Of a DNA stretch of 64,000 nucleotides, positions 34,926 through 44,300 are shown piece after piece. The position numbers were made by a program, and so were the translations under genes. Below the pieces are notes generated by a model that did no database searches, had not been told where the DNA came from, and worked only from the letters and a program-made list of their open reading frames with translations. The first letter of the stretch is position 1. The number at the start of each line of letters is the position of its first letter. Origin of the DNA: Immundisolibacterales bacterium (GTDB lineage: Bacteria; Pseudomonadota; Gammaproteobacteria; HK1); NCBI GenBank assembly GCA_026712715.1, contig JAPOPW010000007.1:93967-157966 (forward strand). The letters are read 5' to 3'.

Positions 34926-35140
34926 CAGGTGGGTGCACCCCAGGCGATTCGCGCCAGCATGTTCTCAACGATTCGGGCTCCGATGTCGGTGCGGATGAGG
35001 TCCATGGGAGATCGCCCACCCAGGCTGTTCAGGCTCTTGTGAAGCCAGCGGTAGCCCTTGTCCCGGTTCGCGAAGGTCCTCTCGGCGAGAGCGATGGTTC
35101 GAGCCACGCGCGCCGCACGGTCGGATTCCTCTACCGTCAG
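34925..35140 (-). pseudogene. Xre/MbcA/ParS-type antitoxin, C-terminal part (DUF2384)
   Basis: Reads LTVEESDRAARVARTIALAE, then RTFANRDKGYRWLHKSLNSL and GGRSPMDLIRTDIGARIVEN to the stop. This is the DUF2384 toxin-binding domain that partners RES toxins. The N-terminal HTH is missing; the frame opens directly after the acetamidase stop. A GTG at 35107 could make a 60-aa domain fragment. Confidence 0.7.
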
Positions 35141-35167
35141 CCTGCCCGCCCCCGCACGGCGCGGGCG

Positions 35168-36070
35168 TCAAGGCGCGACGGGGCCGCTCCAGCCAGTCCG
35201 CTCGAGGGTGTCGCGGGGAACGATCAGCCGCGCCGCCATGATCGGGCGCGGCGAGGTCCCGATTCGCAGCTCCCCGATGATGCTGAGCAGCATGTATGCC
35301 TGTTCGCGGTCGAGGTCGGTCCCGGCCGTGACGTAGCCGACCGCGTGCTCCGCCGCCGCCTCGGTGGCCGCCTCGACGGACGGGCCGGTGCCCACGAACT
35401 GGATCGAGCCCTCGTACTCGATGATCGGGTGCTCCACCCGGTGGTTCTTCACCAGGGTGATCCGCGCGGTGACGGTCGAGGTGCATTCGACCCCGGTCCC
35501 GGTGATGATGCCGTCGCTGATCGCCGCGTGCGGGTCGGCGAAGAACACCATCGCGCCCGACACCATGACCGGGAGATGGATCCGGCTCCCGACTCCAGCG
35601 TCCTTCTGATCGAAGTCGCCTCCGTAGGCGCCCGCATACGATGGCTTGTAGCCTTCCGGCGGCATGGTCGAGACGGTGCCGAGGTTCGGGTTGAGCGGCA
35701 GCGGGACGCGGTCGGCGAACCACGCCTGCCCGTCGCGAACCGGGCAATGCAGGATCTTGGGATCGCCGAACTCCCTCCTCAGCACCCCGAAGTCGCGCAG
35801 GATGGCGGTCATTCCGTCCTCGTGGACGTCCATGTTCAGGATGTCGATGAGGACCGCGTCGCCCGGTTCGGCTCCGCTCACCCGGATCGGCCCGGACACC
35901 GGGGCGAGCGGGTGGCCGTCGCAGGCCGGGGTGAACGGGGTCGGGACGTCGCGGATGTCCTCGACGTCGGCGAACGCACCGCGAACCACCAGCGAGACCT
36001 CCTCGCCGGACTCGATGGTCGCCACCGGGGGCGTGTCCGGGGTGACCGAGAACAGATAGACGGAACTCAT
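35168..36070 (-). CDS. Acetamidase/formamidase family protein
   Basis: 300 aa from ATG 36070 with GGAGG eight bases upstream. FmdA/AmdA beta-rich fold: VSGPIRVSGAEPGDAVLIDI, ILNMDVHEDGMTAILRDFG, and YGGDFDQKDAGVGSRIHLPV with VFFADPHAAISDGIITGTGV, the segment with the conserved Asp-His cluster. It hydrolyses short aliphatic amides to acid and ammonia. Transcribed with the LLM gene 31 bp upstream; joint action on an amide or N-heterocycle is conceivable but speculative. Confidence 0.92.
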   Translation of the reverse strand: MSSVYLFSVTPDTPPVATIESGEEVSLVVRGAFADVEDIRDVPTPFTPACDGHPLAPVSGPIRVSGAEPGDAVLIDILNMDVHEDGMTAILRDFGVLRREFGDPKILHCPVRDGQAWFADRVPLPLNPNLGTVSTMPPEGYKPSYAGAYGGDFDQKDAGVGSRIHLPVMVSGAMVFFADPHAAISDGIITGTGVECTSTVTARITLVKNHRVEHPIIEYEGSIQFVGTGPSVEAATEAAAEHAVGYVTAGTDLDREQAYMLLSIIGELRIGTSPRPIMAARLIVPRDTLERTGWSGPVAP

Positions 36071-36101
36071 GCTTGACCTCCTCCCTTCGGGATGACCTTG
36101 C

Positions 36102-36914
36102 TCAGGCGAGCAGCGCACGGACCGCCGCCATGTGCTCCTCGGAGAAATCCGTGACGGTGACCACGGCGTCGTCGAATCCGATCTCCGCCAGCCGCCCGAG
36201 GCGCGCCTTCGCCTCCTGCGGACCGCAGCGCAGGTCGAGGTAGTCGCGGTCCGAGAGCGGACCCCCGCCGGCCGCGAGGTCGACCGGGATGTTGGCCGCC
36301 ACCGTCCGGCCGCCGCCCTCGCCCTTGAAGCGCTCGAACCCCTCCTTCAGGGTCGCGATGTCGGCGAAGTGGGCGGAGCCGATCCAACCGTCGTATTCCT
36401 TCGCGGCAATCGGGATCCAGCGGCTTCCCGCCCAGCTCCCGACGAGGACCGGCGGGCCGCCGCCGGCCGTGTCGAGAGGTGTCAGATTGGCGTCCCCCAC
36501 CGTCTCGCCGCGCCATAGCGAACGCATGATCGGCAATGCTTCGGCGAGGGAGCGAAACCGCGCTTCGTAGTCGTTCCCGGTCGCCCTGAAGTCGGCCTCC
36601 GTCGAGCCCGCGCCGACCCCGAGCCGGACCCGTCCCCCGGACAGATAGTGAACCCCGAGAATGCGATGCGCGAGCTCGACGGGCCGGCGAAGCGGCACCT
36701 GCAGGATGCACGTGCCGAGCTCGATCCGCTCGGTCACCGCGGCGGCGGCGGCCATCGCGCTCACCGGGTCGACGCGGAAGGTGCCGCGCCCAACCGTGTC
36801 GAAGAACCAGATCCCGTCGAATCCGACCGCCTCCGCGGTCCGCATGGCGCCGGTAAAGGCGCGCCCGGTCGCCGTCCGTGGGCCGTGCAGGTTCAGGCTG
36901 ACGCCGAGCCGCAT
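36102..36914 (-). CDS. LLM-class probable F420-dependent oxidoreductase
   Basis: 270 aa from ATG 36914 (MRLGVSLNLHGPRTATGRAF), shorter than the pair at 7-10 kb. Barrel motifs: FDGIWFFDTVGRGTFRVDPV, TERIELGTCILQVPLRRPVE and YLSGGRVRLGVGAGSTEADF. The GAGSTEADF form belongs to another LLM subfamily than the GPSGPQVVEG enzymes, so this is not a recent copy. Together with the acetamidase it probably forms a two-gene operon. Cofactor F420 or FMN is undecided. Confidence 0.85.
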   Translation of the reverse strand: MRLGVSLNLHGPRTATGRAFTGAMRTAEAVGFDGIWFFDTVGRGTFRVDPVSAMAAAAAVTERIELGTCILQVPLRRPVELAHRILGVHYLSGGRVRLGVGAGSTEADFRATGNDYEARFRSLAEALPIMRSLWRGETVGDANLTPLDTAGGGPPVLVGSWAGSRWIPIAAKEYDGWIGSAHFADIATLKEGFERFKGEGGGRTVAANIPVDLAAGGGPLSDRDYLDLRCGPQEAKARLGRLAEIGFDDAVVTVTDFSEEHMAAVRALLA

Positions 36915-36950
36915 CGCTTTCTCCCTCGTTTTCGCGCGCCCATTATCCTG

Positions 36951-36968
36951 CGATCGGCATGCCGATCG
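36951..36968. promoter_or_regulatory. 18-bp perfect palindrome upstream of the LLM/acetamidase operon
   Basis: CGATCGGCATGCCGATCG is its own reverse complement and lies 37 bases before the LLM start, in the spacer shared with the divergent maoC gene. Placement suits an operator; no regulator is encoded next to it. The rest of the 268-bp spacer shows no gene. Confidence 0.4.
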
Positions 36969-37170
36969 AGCGATCCGCGTGCGAATCGAGCGTCCGGCGC
37001 GCAGGTCGGGCGGGCCACGCGCCCGGCCGTCGCGCCCCACGTGGAATCCGGGCCGCGGCACTGCCCGCGGACCGGACGGACTGCTCCCGGGGGCACACGT
37101 TCCGCCAGGGTCCGGGCCCGGTGTCCGAACCACCCATCCGTCCGTTCCGCCCCGCAACGGTACCCGCACC

Positions 37171-37176
37171 TATAAT
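37171..37176 (+). promoter_or_regulatory. TATAAT -10 box six bases before maoC
   Basis: A consensus TATAAT ends six bases before the ATG at 37183. Transcription would then start at or next to the ATG, giving a leaderless mRNA. There is no SD, which fits. No good -35 is visible. Confidence 0.45.
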
Positions 37177-37182
37177 TCCGCA

Positions 37183-37656
37183 ATGTACTTCGAGGACTTT
37201 ACGGTCGGCGACACCTTCGTTACCGCGAGCGTGGAGGTGACCGCCGAAGGGATCGTCGAGTACGCCCGCCGCTACGACCCCCAGCCATTCCATCTCGACC
37301 CCGTAGCAGCCGAGGCGTCCATCTATCGCGGACTCATCGCGAGCGGTTTCCACATCTTCTCGATGGCGTTCGGGGAGGTCGCTCGCACCGGGATCTTCGA
37401 GGGCGGCGGCCAGGGGTCGCCCGGCATCTTCGAAGTGCGCTGGGTCAGTCCCGCGCGTCCCGGCGACAAGCTTCACACGGACATCACGGTGCTCGAGAAA
37501 CGGCTCTCGCGAACCCGCCCCGACCGCGGCTACGTGACGATGCGCTTCGACACCCGGAACCAGCGCCAGGAGCTGGTCGCGACGTACTCGTCGAACCAGA
37601 TCATGCTCCTTCGGACACCCGGGCAGGGAACTTGCCAAGCGGCCCGGCTCCGATGA
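37183..37656 (+). CDS. MaoC-like (R)-specific enoyl-CoA hydratase/dehydratase
   Basis: 157 aa hot-dog fold. It starts MYFEDFTVGDTFVTASVEVT; the hydratase motif region reads YARRYDPQPFHLDPVAAEAS, with the Asp and His of the catalytic dyad, and then GLIASGFHIFSMAFGEVART. The C-terminal GIFEVRWVSPARPGDKLHTD is typical. It hydrates a trans-2-enoyl-CoA or related thioester. The stop overlaps the next small gene by ATGA. Confidence 0.9.
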   Translation: MYFEDFTVGDTFVTASVEVTAEGIVEYARRYDPQPFHLDPVAAEASIYRGLIASGFHIFSMAFGEVARTGIFEGGGQGSPGIFEVRWVSPARPGDKLHTDITVLEKRLSRTRPDRGYVTMRFDTRNQRQELVATYSSNQIMLLRTPGQGTCQAARLR

Positions 37657-37967
37657 ACGAAGCCGTGCTCCAAGGCTTCAATCGCGTCCTTCGCCTTCAG
37701 TTGGCCGCCGTTCAGCAGCACTTCATCCATGTCCTCATGCTCAGGGCCTGGAACGAAGAAGCCGCCGCAGCGCGGAGAGCCGCGATCAGCCAGCGGGTTC
37801 CGGCTCTGGCAGCAACCTGCGCCCGGATTGAGAGCCACTACGAGGAGCTCGTCCGGCGGCCTCCGGGCCAGAAGCTTCCCCCGCTCGACAACCCCTGCGT
37901 CGATTTCGGGCGGGTGCTTCGCGAGATCGCATGGAGCGGCAGCGCCTGCTCTGCTTCATCGGGGTAG
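37653..37967 (+). CDS. Small protein with weak ferritin-like N-terminus, coupled to maoC
   Basis: 104 aa; ATG 37653 overlaps the maoC stop (ATGA), which supports real translation. The start AVLQGFNRVLRLQLAAVQQH followed by FIHVLMLRAWNEE recalls the first helix of bacterioferritin-like proteins (LNxxLxxxLTAINQYFLHARML), but iron ligands are not evident and the rest (LEPNP-like part replaced by KLPPLDNPCVDFGRVLREIA) is unfamiliar. Function unknown. Confidence 0.55.
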   Translation: MNEAVLQGFNRVLRLQLAAVQQHFIHVLMLRAWNEEAAAARRAAISQRVPALAATCARIESHYEELVRRPPGQKLPPLDNPCVDFGRVLREIAWSGSACSASSG

Positions 37968-38150
37968 ATCGTCCGATTTTCCGCGCGGCTGTTCCTCCGG
38001 CCGCGCCTCGGCGGATGCGCGCTTGCGGCGCGGAGCCCGGCTCCCGCGGGGGCGCGCCCGCGGGTGCATCTCCTGGCGCGGGTCGAACTCGGCGGCGAGG
38101 CCGCGCCGCAGCAAGGCCGGATGAAGGGGTCGGATCCGTCGTTGTTGCAT
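37956..38150 (-). CDS. Possible small basic protein
   Basis: 64 aa with GGAGAG seven bases before ATG 38150: MQQRRIRPLHPALLRRGLAA, then an Arg/Pro-rich tail. Could equally be chance reading in GC-rich DNA. No family recognised. Confidence 0.2.
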   Translation of the reverse strand: MQQRRIRPLHPALLRRGLAAEFDPRQEMHPRARPRGSRAPRRKRASAEARPEEQPRGKSDDLPR

Positions 38151-39376
38151 GTGCTCTCTCCAGATCTCGGGATGAGGGTCGGGGATTGCCCGACTCTCAT
38201 TTCACGAGACCTTCGCCGCTCGAGATATCACCGACACGACACCCGGTAAGAGTCGCGCGACGTCCCGCGGAAGCGGGGACCGGCTTCTCCGCCCGCCGCG
38301 AAGCACAGCGCCGCAACCCCGCCGCGCGTGGCGAGACCGGCGCCGGCGCGAAGCACGGCGTCGGCGCAGGAGCTGCAGCCACTGCGCGCGACGGGATCGA
38401 AATCGCGGGCGTTTCGAAAGAGTCCGGCAAGACAATGCGCCGGCGTTGCAGTTGACGCCGGATCGCCGAATTCGCAATGGTAGAGGCCGAGGGCGTCCCG
38501 GGAGGTGAACCGGTGCTCAAGAAACGACATGGCCGCGACCGCGATCTTCCGGGCGCGGGCCCTGCATCGGGACAAGGCCCGTCGGGACCGGGCCAGCGGG
38601 AACGGAGACGGCCAGAGGGCGGGAGACGAGCGGTTCGACTCGTCTCCGTTCGCGCGAGCGGGACCGTGTCCCCTGGCCGACGCAACGCCGGTTCACGAGG
38701 CTCCGCGCCATGACCGCGATTCCCGTGAGGGATGGGACTCGCTCCGAGTTGCGGGGTGTATCGGGGAGCGTTGCCAAGGTCCCGAGTCGGAGGATCGCAT
38801 GACCGAGGGCCTCCCTGACTTCCTGTTCATCCAGGCCGATGAGCTCATACCCCAAGCGCTCTCCGAACCGCGCCGGGCGGTACTCGAATCCATTCACCCG
38901 GTCCCGGTACGCGATACGACGCCCGCGCACCATGTGCGGGGACGGTCGACTCCGCTTCGACCCCGACCCCCGTTCCCGCGTCCGGGAGGAACGCAGCGGA
39001 AAACGGACTCGGTCCCGGAATTGGACGCCGCCCGCCCGTGTCGCGCAATACGAGGCGGTGCCGTTAAACTGGGTTGGGGCGCCGTGATCGCGCGCTCGCG
39101 CCGGCTCGTTCCGGTTGCGGGTATGGATGGGGCGCGCCGTAGACCCACCACGCCGGGCGGTGCCGCGGGCGGCACGACGGATGCCCGGCCGCGAACCGCG
39201 CCATGCGCATCGGGGATTGTTCACCGCCCGGCGGGTCGGGTGGCAGACCACGGGGATTCCGGGATGAGACGGTGCGCAGGGACGCAACCTACGAGCACTC
39301 GTTGACCGGTCGACACGTGCCGGAACGCCGCGACGCCGGCGCCGATGCCGGCGCGGACGCCGATGACGCTCCCGCG
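37968..39376. other. 1.4-kb stretch of mostly decayed or non-coding DNA
   Basis: Between the maoC-linked gene and recQ no intact gene can be supported. It contains the hydrolase fragment at 38387-38530 and long open frames on both strands that lack recognisable motifs. The minus frame near 38700-38950 (YRDRVNGFEYRPARFGERLG) has protein-like composition but no family I know. Confidence 0.5.
38387..38530 (-). pseudogene. Alpha/beta hydrolase, N-terminal fragment
   Basis: ATG 38530 opens MSFLEHRFTSRDALGLYHCE, then FGDPASTATPAHCLAGLFRN and ARDFDPVA. Intact homologues read CLPGLTRNARDFDPVAxxL; the oxyanion-loop Pro is changed (CLAGLFRN). After FDPVA the similarity stops and the nucleophile elbow is absent. 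Confidence 0.5.
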
Positions 39377-41203
39377 ATGAGCGCCGCGCGCCGGGTGCTC
39401 GCGGAGGTCTTCGGGTTCGCGGCGTTCCGCCCGGGCCAGGAGGCGGCGATCGAGGCGGTGCTCGCGGGCCGCAACGTACTGGCCGTCATGCCGACGGGCT
39501 CGGGCAAGTCGCTTTGCTTTCAGGTTCCGGCGCTGATCCGGGAAGGTCTCACGGTCGTCGTGTCGCCGCTGGTGGCGCTGATGCAGGACCAGGTCGCGGC
39601 CCTTCGGCTCGTGGGAGTCGCGGCGGACGGCATCCACTCCGGCAACGGGCGGGCCGAGAACGTGGCGGCGTGGAGACGGGCGGCCTCGGGAGCGACCCGG
39701 CTGCTCTACATGGCCCCGGAACGGCTGATGACGGAGCGGATGCTCGCGGCGCTCTCGCGGCTGCCGGTTGCCCTTTTCGCGATCGACGAGGCCCACTGCA
39801 TCTCGCAGTGGGGACCGTCGTTTCGACCGGAGTACGGGGATCTGCGCGAGCTGCGGGAACGCTTTCCCGGGGTGCCGATCGCCGCGCTGACCGCGACCGC
39901 GGACGAGGTGACCCGCGCGGACGTCGCCGAGAAGCTGTTCGGCGGCGACGTCGAGTCTTTCGTCCTCGGATTCGACCGGCCGAACATCGCGCTCGCGGTG
40001 GAGACGAAGCGCGAATGGAAGCGCCAGCTCCGCAGCTTCGTCGCCCGCCACGAGGGGGCGAGCGGCATCGTGTACTGCCTGTCGCGGAAGAGGACCGAGG
40101 AGGCGGCCGAGCTGCTGGCGGCCGCCGGGGTGCGGGCGCTTCCCTATCACGCCGGCATGGACAAGGAGGTGCGCGAGGAGCACCAGAACGTCTTCATGAC
40201 CGAGCCGGGGGTCGTCATCGTCGCCACCATCGCGTTCGGCATGGGGATCGACAAGGCGGACGTGCGGTACGTGTTCCACACCGATCTGCCGGGCAGCGTG
40301 GAGGCGTACTACCAGGAGATCGGGCGCGCCGGGCGCGACGGCGCGCGCGCCGAGGCGCACATGCTCTACGGCCTCGCGGACATCCGGATGCGCCGCCGGT
40401 TCATCGAGGACGAGGATGCGGGCGAAGAGCGCAAGCGCCGCGAGCACAAGCGGCTCGACGCGCTGCTCGGCTACTGCGAGGCTCCGGCTTGCCGGCGGGT
40501 GACCTTGCTCGCCTACTTCGGCGAAGGGATCGCGCCCTGCGGCAACTGCGACGTCTGCCTCGATCCCTCCGGGCGCACCGACGGGACCGAAGACGCGCTC
40601 AAGGTCCTGTCGGCCGCGCTTCGGACCGGGGAGCGCTTCGGCGCGGCGCACCTCGTCGACCTCCTGCGCGGGACCGAGACCGAGAAGATCACGCGCTTCG
40701 GGCATCAGCGGCTGCCGACCTTCGGGGCCGGGGCGGAGCGGGGGAAGAACGCATGGCGGTCGATCATCCGCCAGATGATCGCGACCGGATTCCTGCGGCT
40801 CGACATGACGGGCTACGGCAGCATCGCCGTCACCGACCGGGGCCGCGCCCTGCTGCGCGGCGAAGGCGAGTTCCGGTACCGGGAAGACACGCTCATCGAC
40901 GGGCCGCCACCGCCCCGGGGGCGCCGCGAACGGCACGCCACCCTGCCGGAGCCGGCGCTCGACGACGGCGACGCCACGATGCTCGCGGCTCTCAAGGCGC
41001 TGCGGCTCGATCTTGCGAAGGAGCGCGGGGTGCCGGCCTACGTCGTGTTCCCGGACCGCACCCTGGTCGACATGGTGCGGCGGCGGCCGCAAAGCGAGGC
41101 GGAGTTCGCCGAGGTCAACGGCGTCGGCGCGGCCAAGCTGAAGCAGTTCGCCGCGCCGTTCCTCGCCGCCATCAACGACCTCCCGGCCAATCGGCAGACC
41201 TGA
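39377..41203 (+). CDS. recQ: ATP-dependent DNA helicase RecQ
   Basis: About 608 aa, the length of E. coli RecQ (ATG 39377; an earlier TTG at 39302 is possible). The SF2 core has VLAVMPTGSGKSLCFQVPAL (Walker A), ALFAIDEAHCISQWGPSFRP (DEAH), ALTATADEVTRADVAEKLFG and ATIAFGMGIDKADVRYVFHT, with YYQEIGRAGRDGARAEAHML (motif VI). The RQC zinc module is YCEAPACRRVTLLAYFGEGI followed by CGNCDVC. A winged helix and a C-terminal HRDC domain (EFAEVNGVGAAKLKQFAAPF) follow. 3'-5' helicase of recombination and fork repair. Confidence 0.96.
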   Translation: MSAARRVLAEVFGFAAFRPGQEAAIEAVLAGRNVLAVMPTGSGKSLCFQVPALIREGLTVVVSPLVALMQDQVAALRLVGVAADGIHSGNGRAENVAAWRRAASGATRLLYMAPERLMTERMLAALSRLPVALFAIDEAHCISQWGPSFRPEYGDLRELRERFPGVPIAALTATADEVTRADVAEKLFGGDVESFVLGFDRPNIALAVETKREWKRQLRSFVARHEGASGIVYCLSRKRTEEAAELLAAAGVRALPYHAGMDKEVREEHQNVFMTEPGVVIVATIAFGMGIDKADVRYVFHTDLPGSVEAYYQEIGRAGRDGARAEAHMLYGLADIRMRRRFIEDEDAGEERKRREHKRLDALLGYCEAPACRRVTLLAYFGEGIAPCGNCDVCLDPSGRTDGTEDALKVLSAALRTGERFGAAHLVDLLRGTETEKITRFGHQRLPTFGAGAERGKNAWRSIIRQMIATGFLRLDMTGYGSIAVTDRGRALLRGEGEFRYREDTLIDGPPPPRGRRERHATLPEPALDDGDATMLAALKALRLDLAKERGVPAYVVFPDRTLVDMVRRRPQSEAEFAEVNGVGAAKLKQFAAPFLAAINDLPANRQT

Positions 41204-41344
41204 CCCCGACCGGAATCGGCGCGCGGCTGCAAACGCTCGGAGACGAACCGACTCGGTGCACCCGACCGGGCACCGGCACGGTGCCCGGTCGGGGCGAAAT
41301 TTCCGGGCAGCGGCCGCCAGCCCGACGCCGTACCGCCGTGGGGA

Positions 41345-44300
41345 TCAGTCAGCCTCGGCGGAGGTCGGCGCGGGCGCCGGCACGGCGTCGCGTCCGGTGC
41401 GTCCGGCGCGGAGCCGCTCGCTCGCGGCCCGGTCGATGATCCCGTCCGCCGCGACGACGCACCCGTAGTCCCGCTCCGCACCCGCCGCGGTGACGAAGCC
41501 CGCGTCGAGGTCGCGCTGCACGTCCTCGAAGGGGCGCTCCAGCGGGTCCCCGAATCCGGAGCCGCCGGCGACGCGAAGCTCCGCGTACTCGTCCGCGGTC
41601 TCCAGCACCGAGAGCGCCCCCACCCCGACGTCGCGGGTCGCCCCGTCGATGCCGCCGACGGTTCCGCCCGAGCGTCCGCCCGGCCGGCCACCGAAGAGCC
41701 CCGTCACCGGCCGCAGCACCCCCATGGGATAGAGCCCGACCTGGCACGGCTTCCCGTCGTCGTCGAGCTTGCGGGCCGAGATGACCTGGCCGAGTCCGCC
41801 CCGCGTCCGCCCCGGCCCGCCGCTGTCGGCCAGGAACGACTTCTCGATGACGAGCGCGGGCACCCGCGTCTCGAAGAGCTCGACCGACGTGTTCCCTGCG
41901 CTCGTCGGATAGAGCAGCGCGGAGTGTCCGTCCCCGTGCTCCGAGGCGCCCTGGCCGCCGCCCTGGAACAGGTGATCGCTGTAGAAGACGCCGTCCGGGC
42001 CGATCCCGTAAAAGAGCGCGCTCGAAGGCAGTCCGGTGAACGCCTGGACCCGGCCCGGGGCCGCCGCCGCGAGCGCACCGAACACGTTGGGCGCGATGTA
42101 CCAGCCGGTGCGGGTGCGCATGTTCACCGCGAGCGGACGGTCGCAGTTCATGACGCTCCCCTCCGGCGCCGTCACCCTCATCGGCCGGTAGCAGCCCGCG
42201 TTGCCCGGCACCTCCGGCGAGAGGATGCACTTGAGCGGATACGTCGCGTGCGCCTTCGTGTACGTCAGCGTGCAGTTGCTGCCGCCCTGGTCCATCTGCG
42301 GGGGCGACCCTTCGAAGCCGACCTCGATCTCGTCGCCCTCGACCGTGATCCGGATGGGGAAGCTCATGGGAGCGTCGAGCCCGTCCGCCTCGACCCGGTG
42401 CTCGTAGCGGCCGTCCGGGAGGTCCGCGATCGCCTGGCGCATCGCCGCCTCCGCCCGCCGCTGAACCACGGTGGCGAGCGCCTCGAGATCGTGCATTCCG
42501 TACTCTTCCATGAACTCGCCGATCCGCTCCGCCCCGGTGAGCCCGGCCGCGACGAGGGCGTGCACGTCGCCCAGCACCTGGTCCGGGCGGCGCACGTTCT
42601 CGGCGAGAAGGGTGAAGAGGTCCTCGTTGGGCTCGCCGGCCCGAAAGAGCTTCATGGGCGGGATCTGGAACCCTTCCTCGTAGATCTCGCGCGCATGGAG
42701 GCTGTCCTTGGTGCCGCCGATGTCGGTGACGTGGCCCACCACCCCGCAGAACGCGACCACTTCGCCCCCGCGGAACACCGGCACCGCAACGGCGATGTCG
42801 AAGAGGTGCCCGGCGCAGAGCCACGGATCGTTGGTGACGAGCACGTCGCCCGGCTCCAGGGTCTCGGGCGGGTAGCGCTCGATCATCGCGTTCACCGCGA
42901 TCGGCAGGGTAAGGTTGAAGACCGGCATGGCCCGCGGGGAATGGACAATCTGGCGCCCGCCCGCGTCGAGGATCTCGCACGCGAAGTCCTGCGCCTCGCC
43001 GATGATGAGGGAGAACGCGGTGCGGATGACGGTCTGCCAGCATTCCTCCGCGATGTTGATCATCCGGCTCCACATGATCTCGAGCCCGACCGGATCGGCC
43101 TCGATGCGGGCCACCGCCTCCGCGAGCGCGGTGTCGGCGCCGACGACGGTCCGTGACGGCACCGTCTCGGCGAGGGCGAGGCGAAGGTTGAGCCCCTCGT
43201 CCACGGTGAGCGTGCACGTGTCGGGGACGATGGTGGTCGCCTCGCGCTCCTCGACGATCGCCGGCCCCTCGATCGCGGTGCCGGCTCCCATCGCGTATCG
43301 GTCGTAAACCGGAACGTCGGCGAAGGCGCCGCGCCCCGGCACCCATGCCCGGCGGCAGCCCTTCAGGGCGCCGTCCGGCGCGCCGGAGCCCATGCCTTCG
43401 GCGCCCGGCCCGTCGGCTCCGTGGCCGCCTGCGAGCCGGGCGGAGAGGTTGGGCGCGGGACCGGTGCACACCACGCGCCAGTTGAGCACCTCGATCTCCG
43501 CGCCGTCGTATAGATGGGTATAGCGGCGCTGGTACTCGGCCGCGAACGCATCGCGCACGGCGGGGAGGTTCTCCGCGGAGAGGGGCTCCGCCGGCAGCGC
43601 AACGGAGATCTGGTGCATCTGTCCGCGAAGGCGCATGTCCGCCTGCCGCTGGACGGTGAACCCCACGCCTTCGCGTCCCGGCCGGGCCTCGGGGCCGGAC
43701 GTCGACGGCGCGCCCCCGTCGTCCGGTTGCGGATCGAGCGCCCGGTCCGCCTCCGCGACACCCGCCTCCGCGAGATGGGCGCGTCCCTCGGTCTCGAGCT
43801 CGCGCAGCAGCGACTCGACACGAGCGAAGTCCGGGTCCGCGATCCGCATCGGCCAGGAACGGGCCGCCTCGTAGGCGACCGGGGCGGCGAGGAAACCGAG
43901 CGCCGAAGCGGCCCCCGACGCGGGCGGGACCACCACCTCGCGCATCCCGAGCTTGCGGGCGACCCGGGCCGCGTGGAGCGGCCCCGCGCCGCCCATCGCC
44001 ACCATCGCGTAGCGGCGCGGATCGCGGCCCTTCTCGACGATGTGCACGCGGGCGGCCCCCGCCATGTTCTCGCTCACGAGGTCGTAGACACCCCACGCCG
44101 CCTCCTCGACCGAGAGACCGAGGTCCGCCGCGAGCTTCGCCATCGCGGACTCGGACGCGGCGGTGTCGAGGGCCATCCGTCCGCCGAGGAAGTAGCGGGG
44201 GTCGAGGTATCCGAGGAGCAGGTTCGCGTCCGTCACCGTCGCCCGGGTGCCGCCCTGCCCGTAACAGGCGGGCCCCGGCTCCGCGCCGGCGCTCTCCGGC

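Noticed and set aside
38517..39287. 256-codon minus-strand frame before recQ
   Set aside because: Part of it looks protein-like, but there is no SD, no family and it opposes the recQ upstream region; kept only as a remark in the stretch description.
41349..44096. Very long open frames antisense or out of frame to real genes, such as this 915-codon frame inside the oxoprolinase gene
   Set aside because: Composition is Arg/Gly/Ala-rich without motifs, and the overlapping frame is a clearly conserved enzyme. High GC makes such shadows common.
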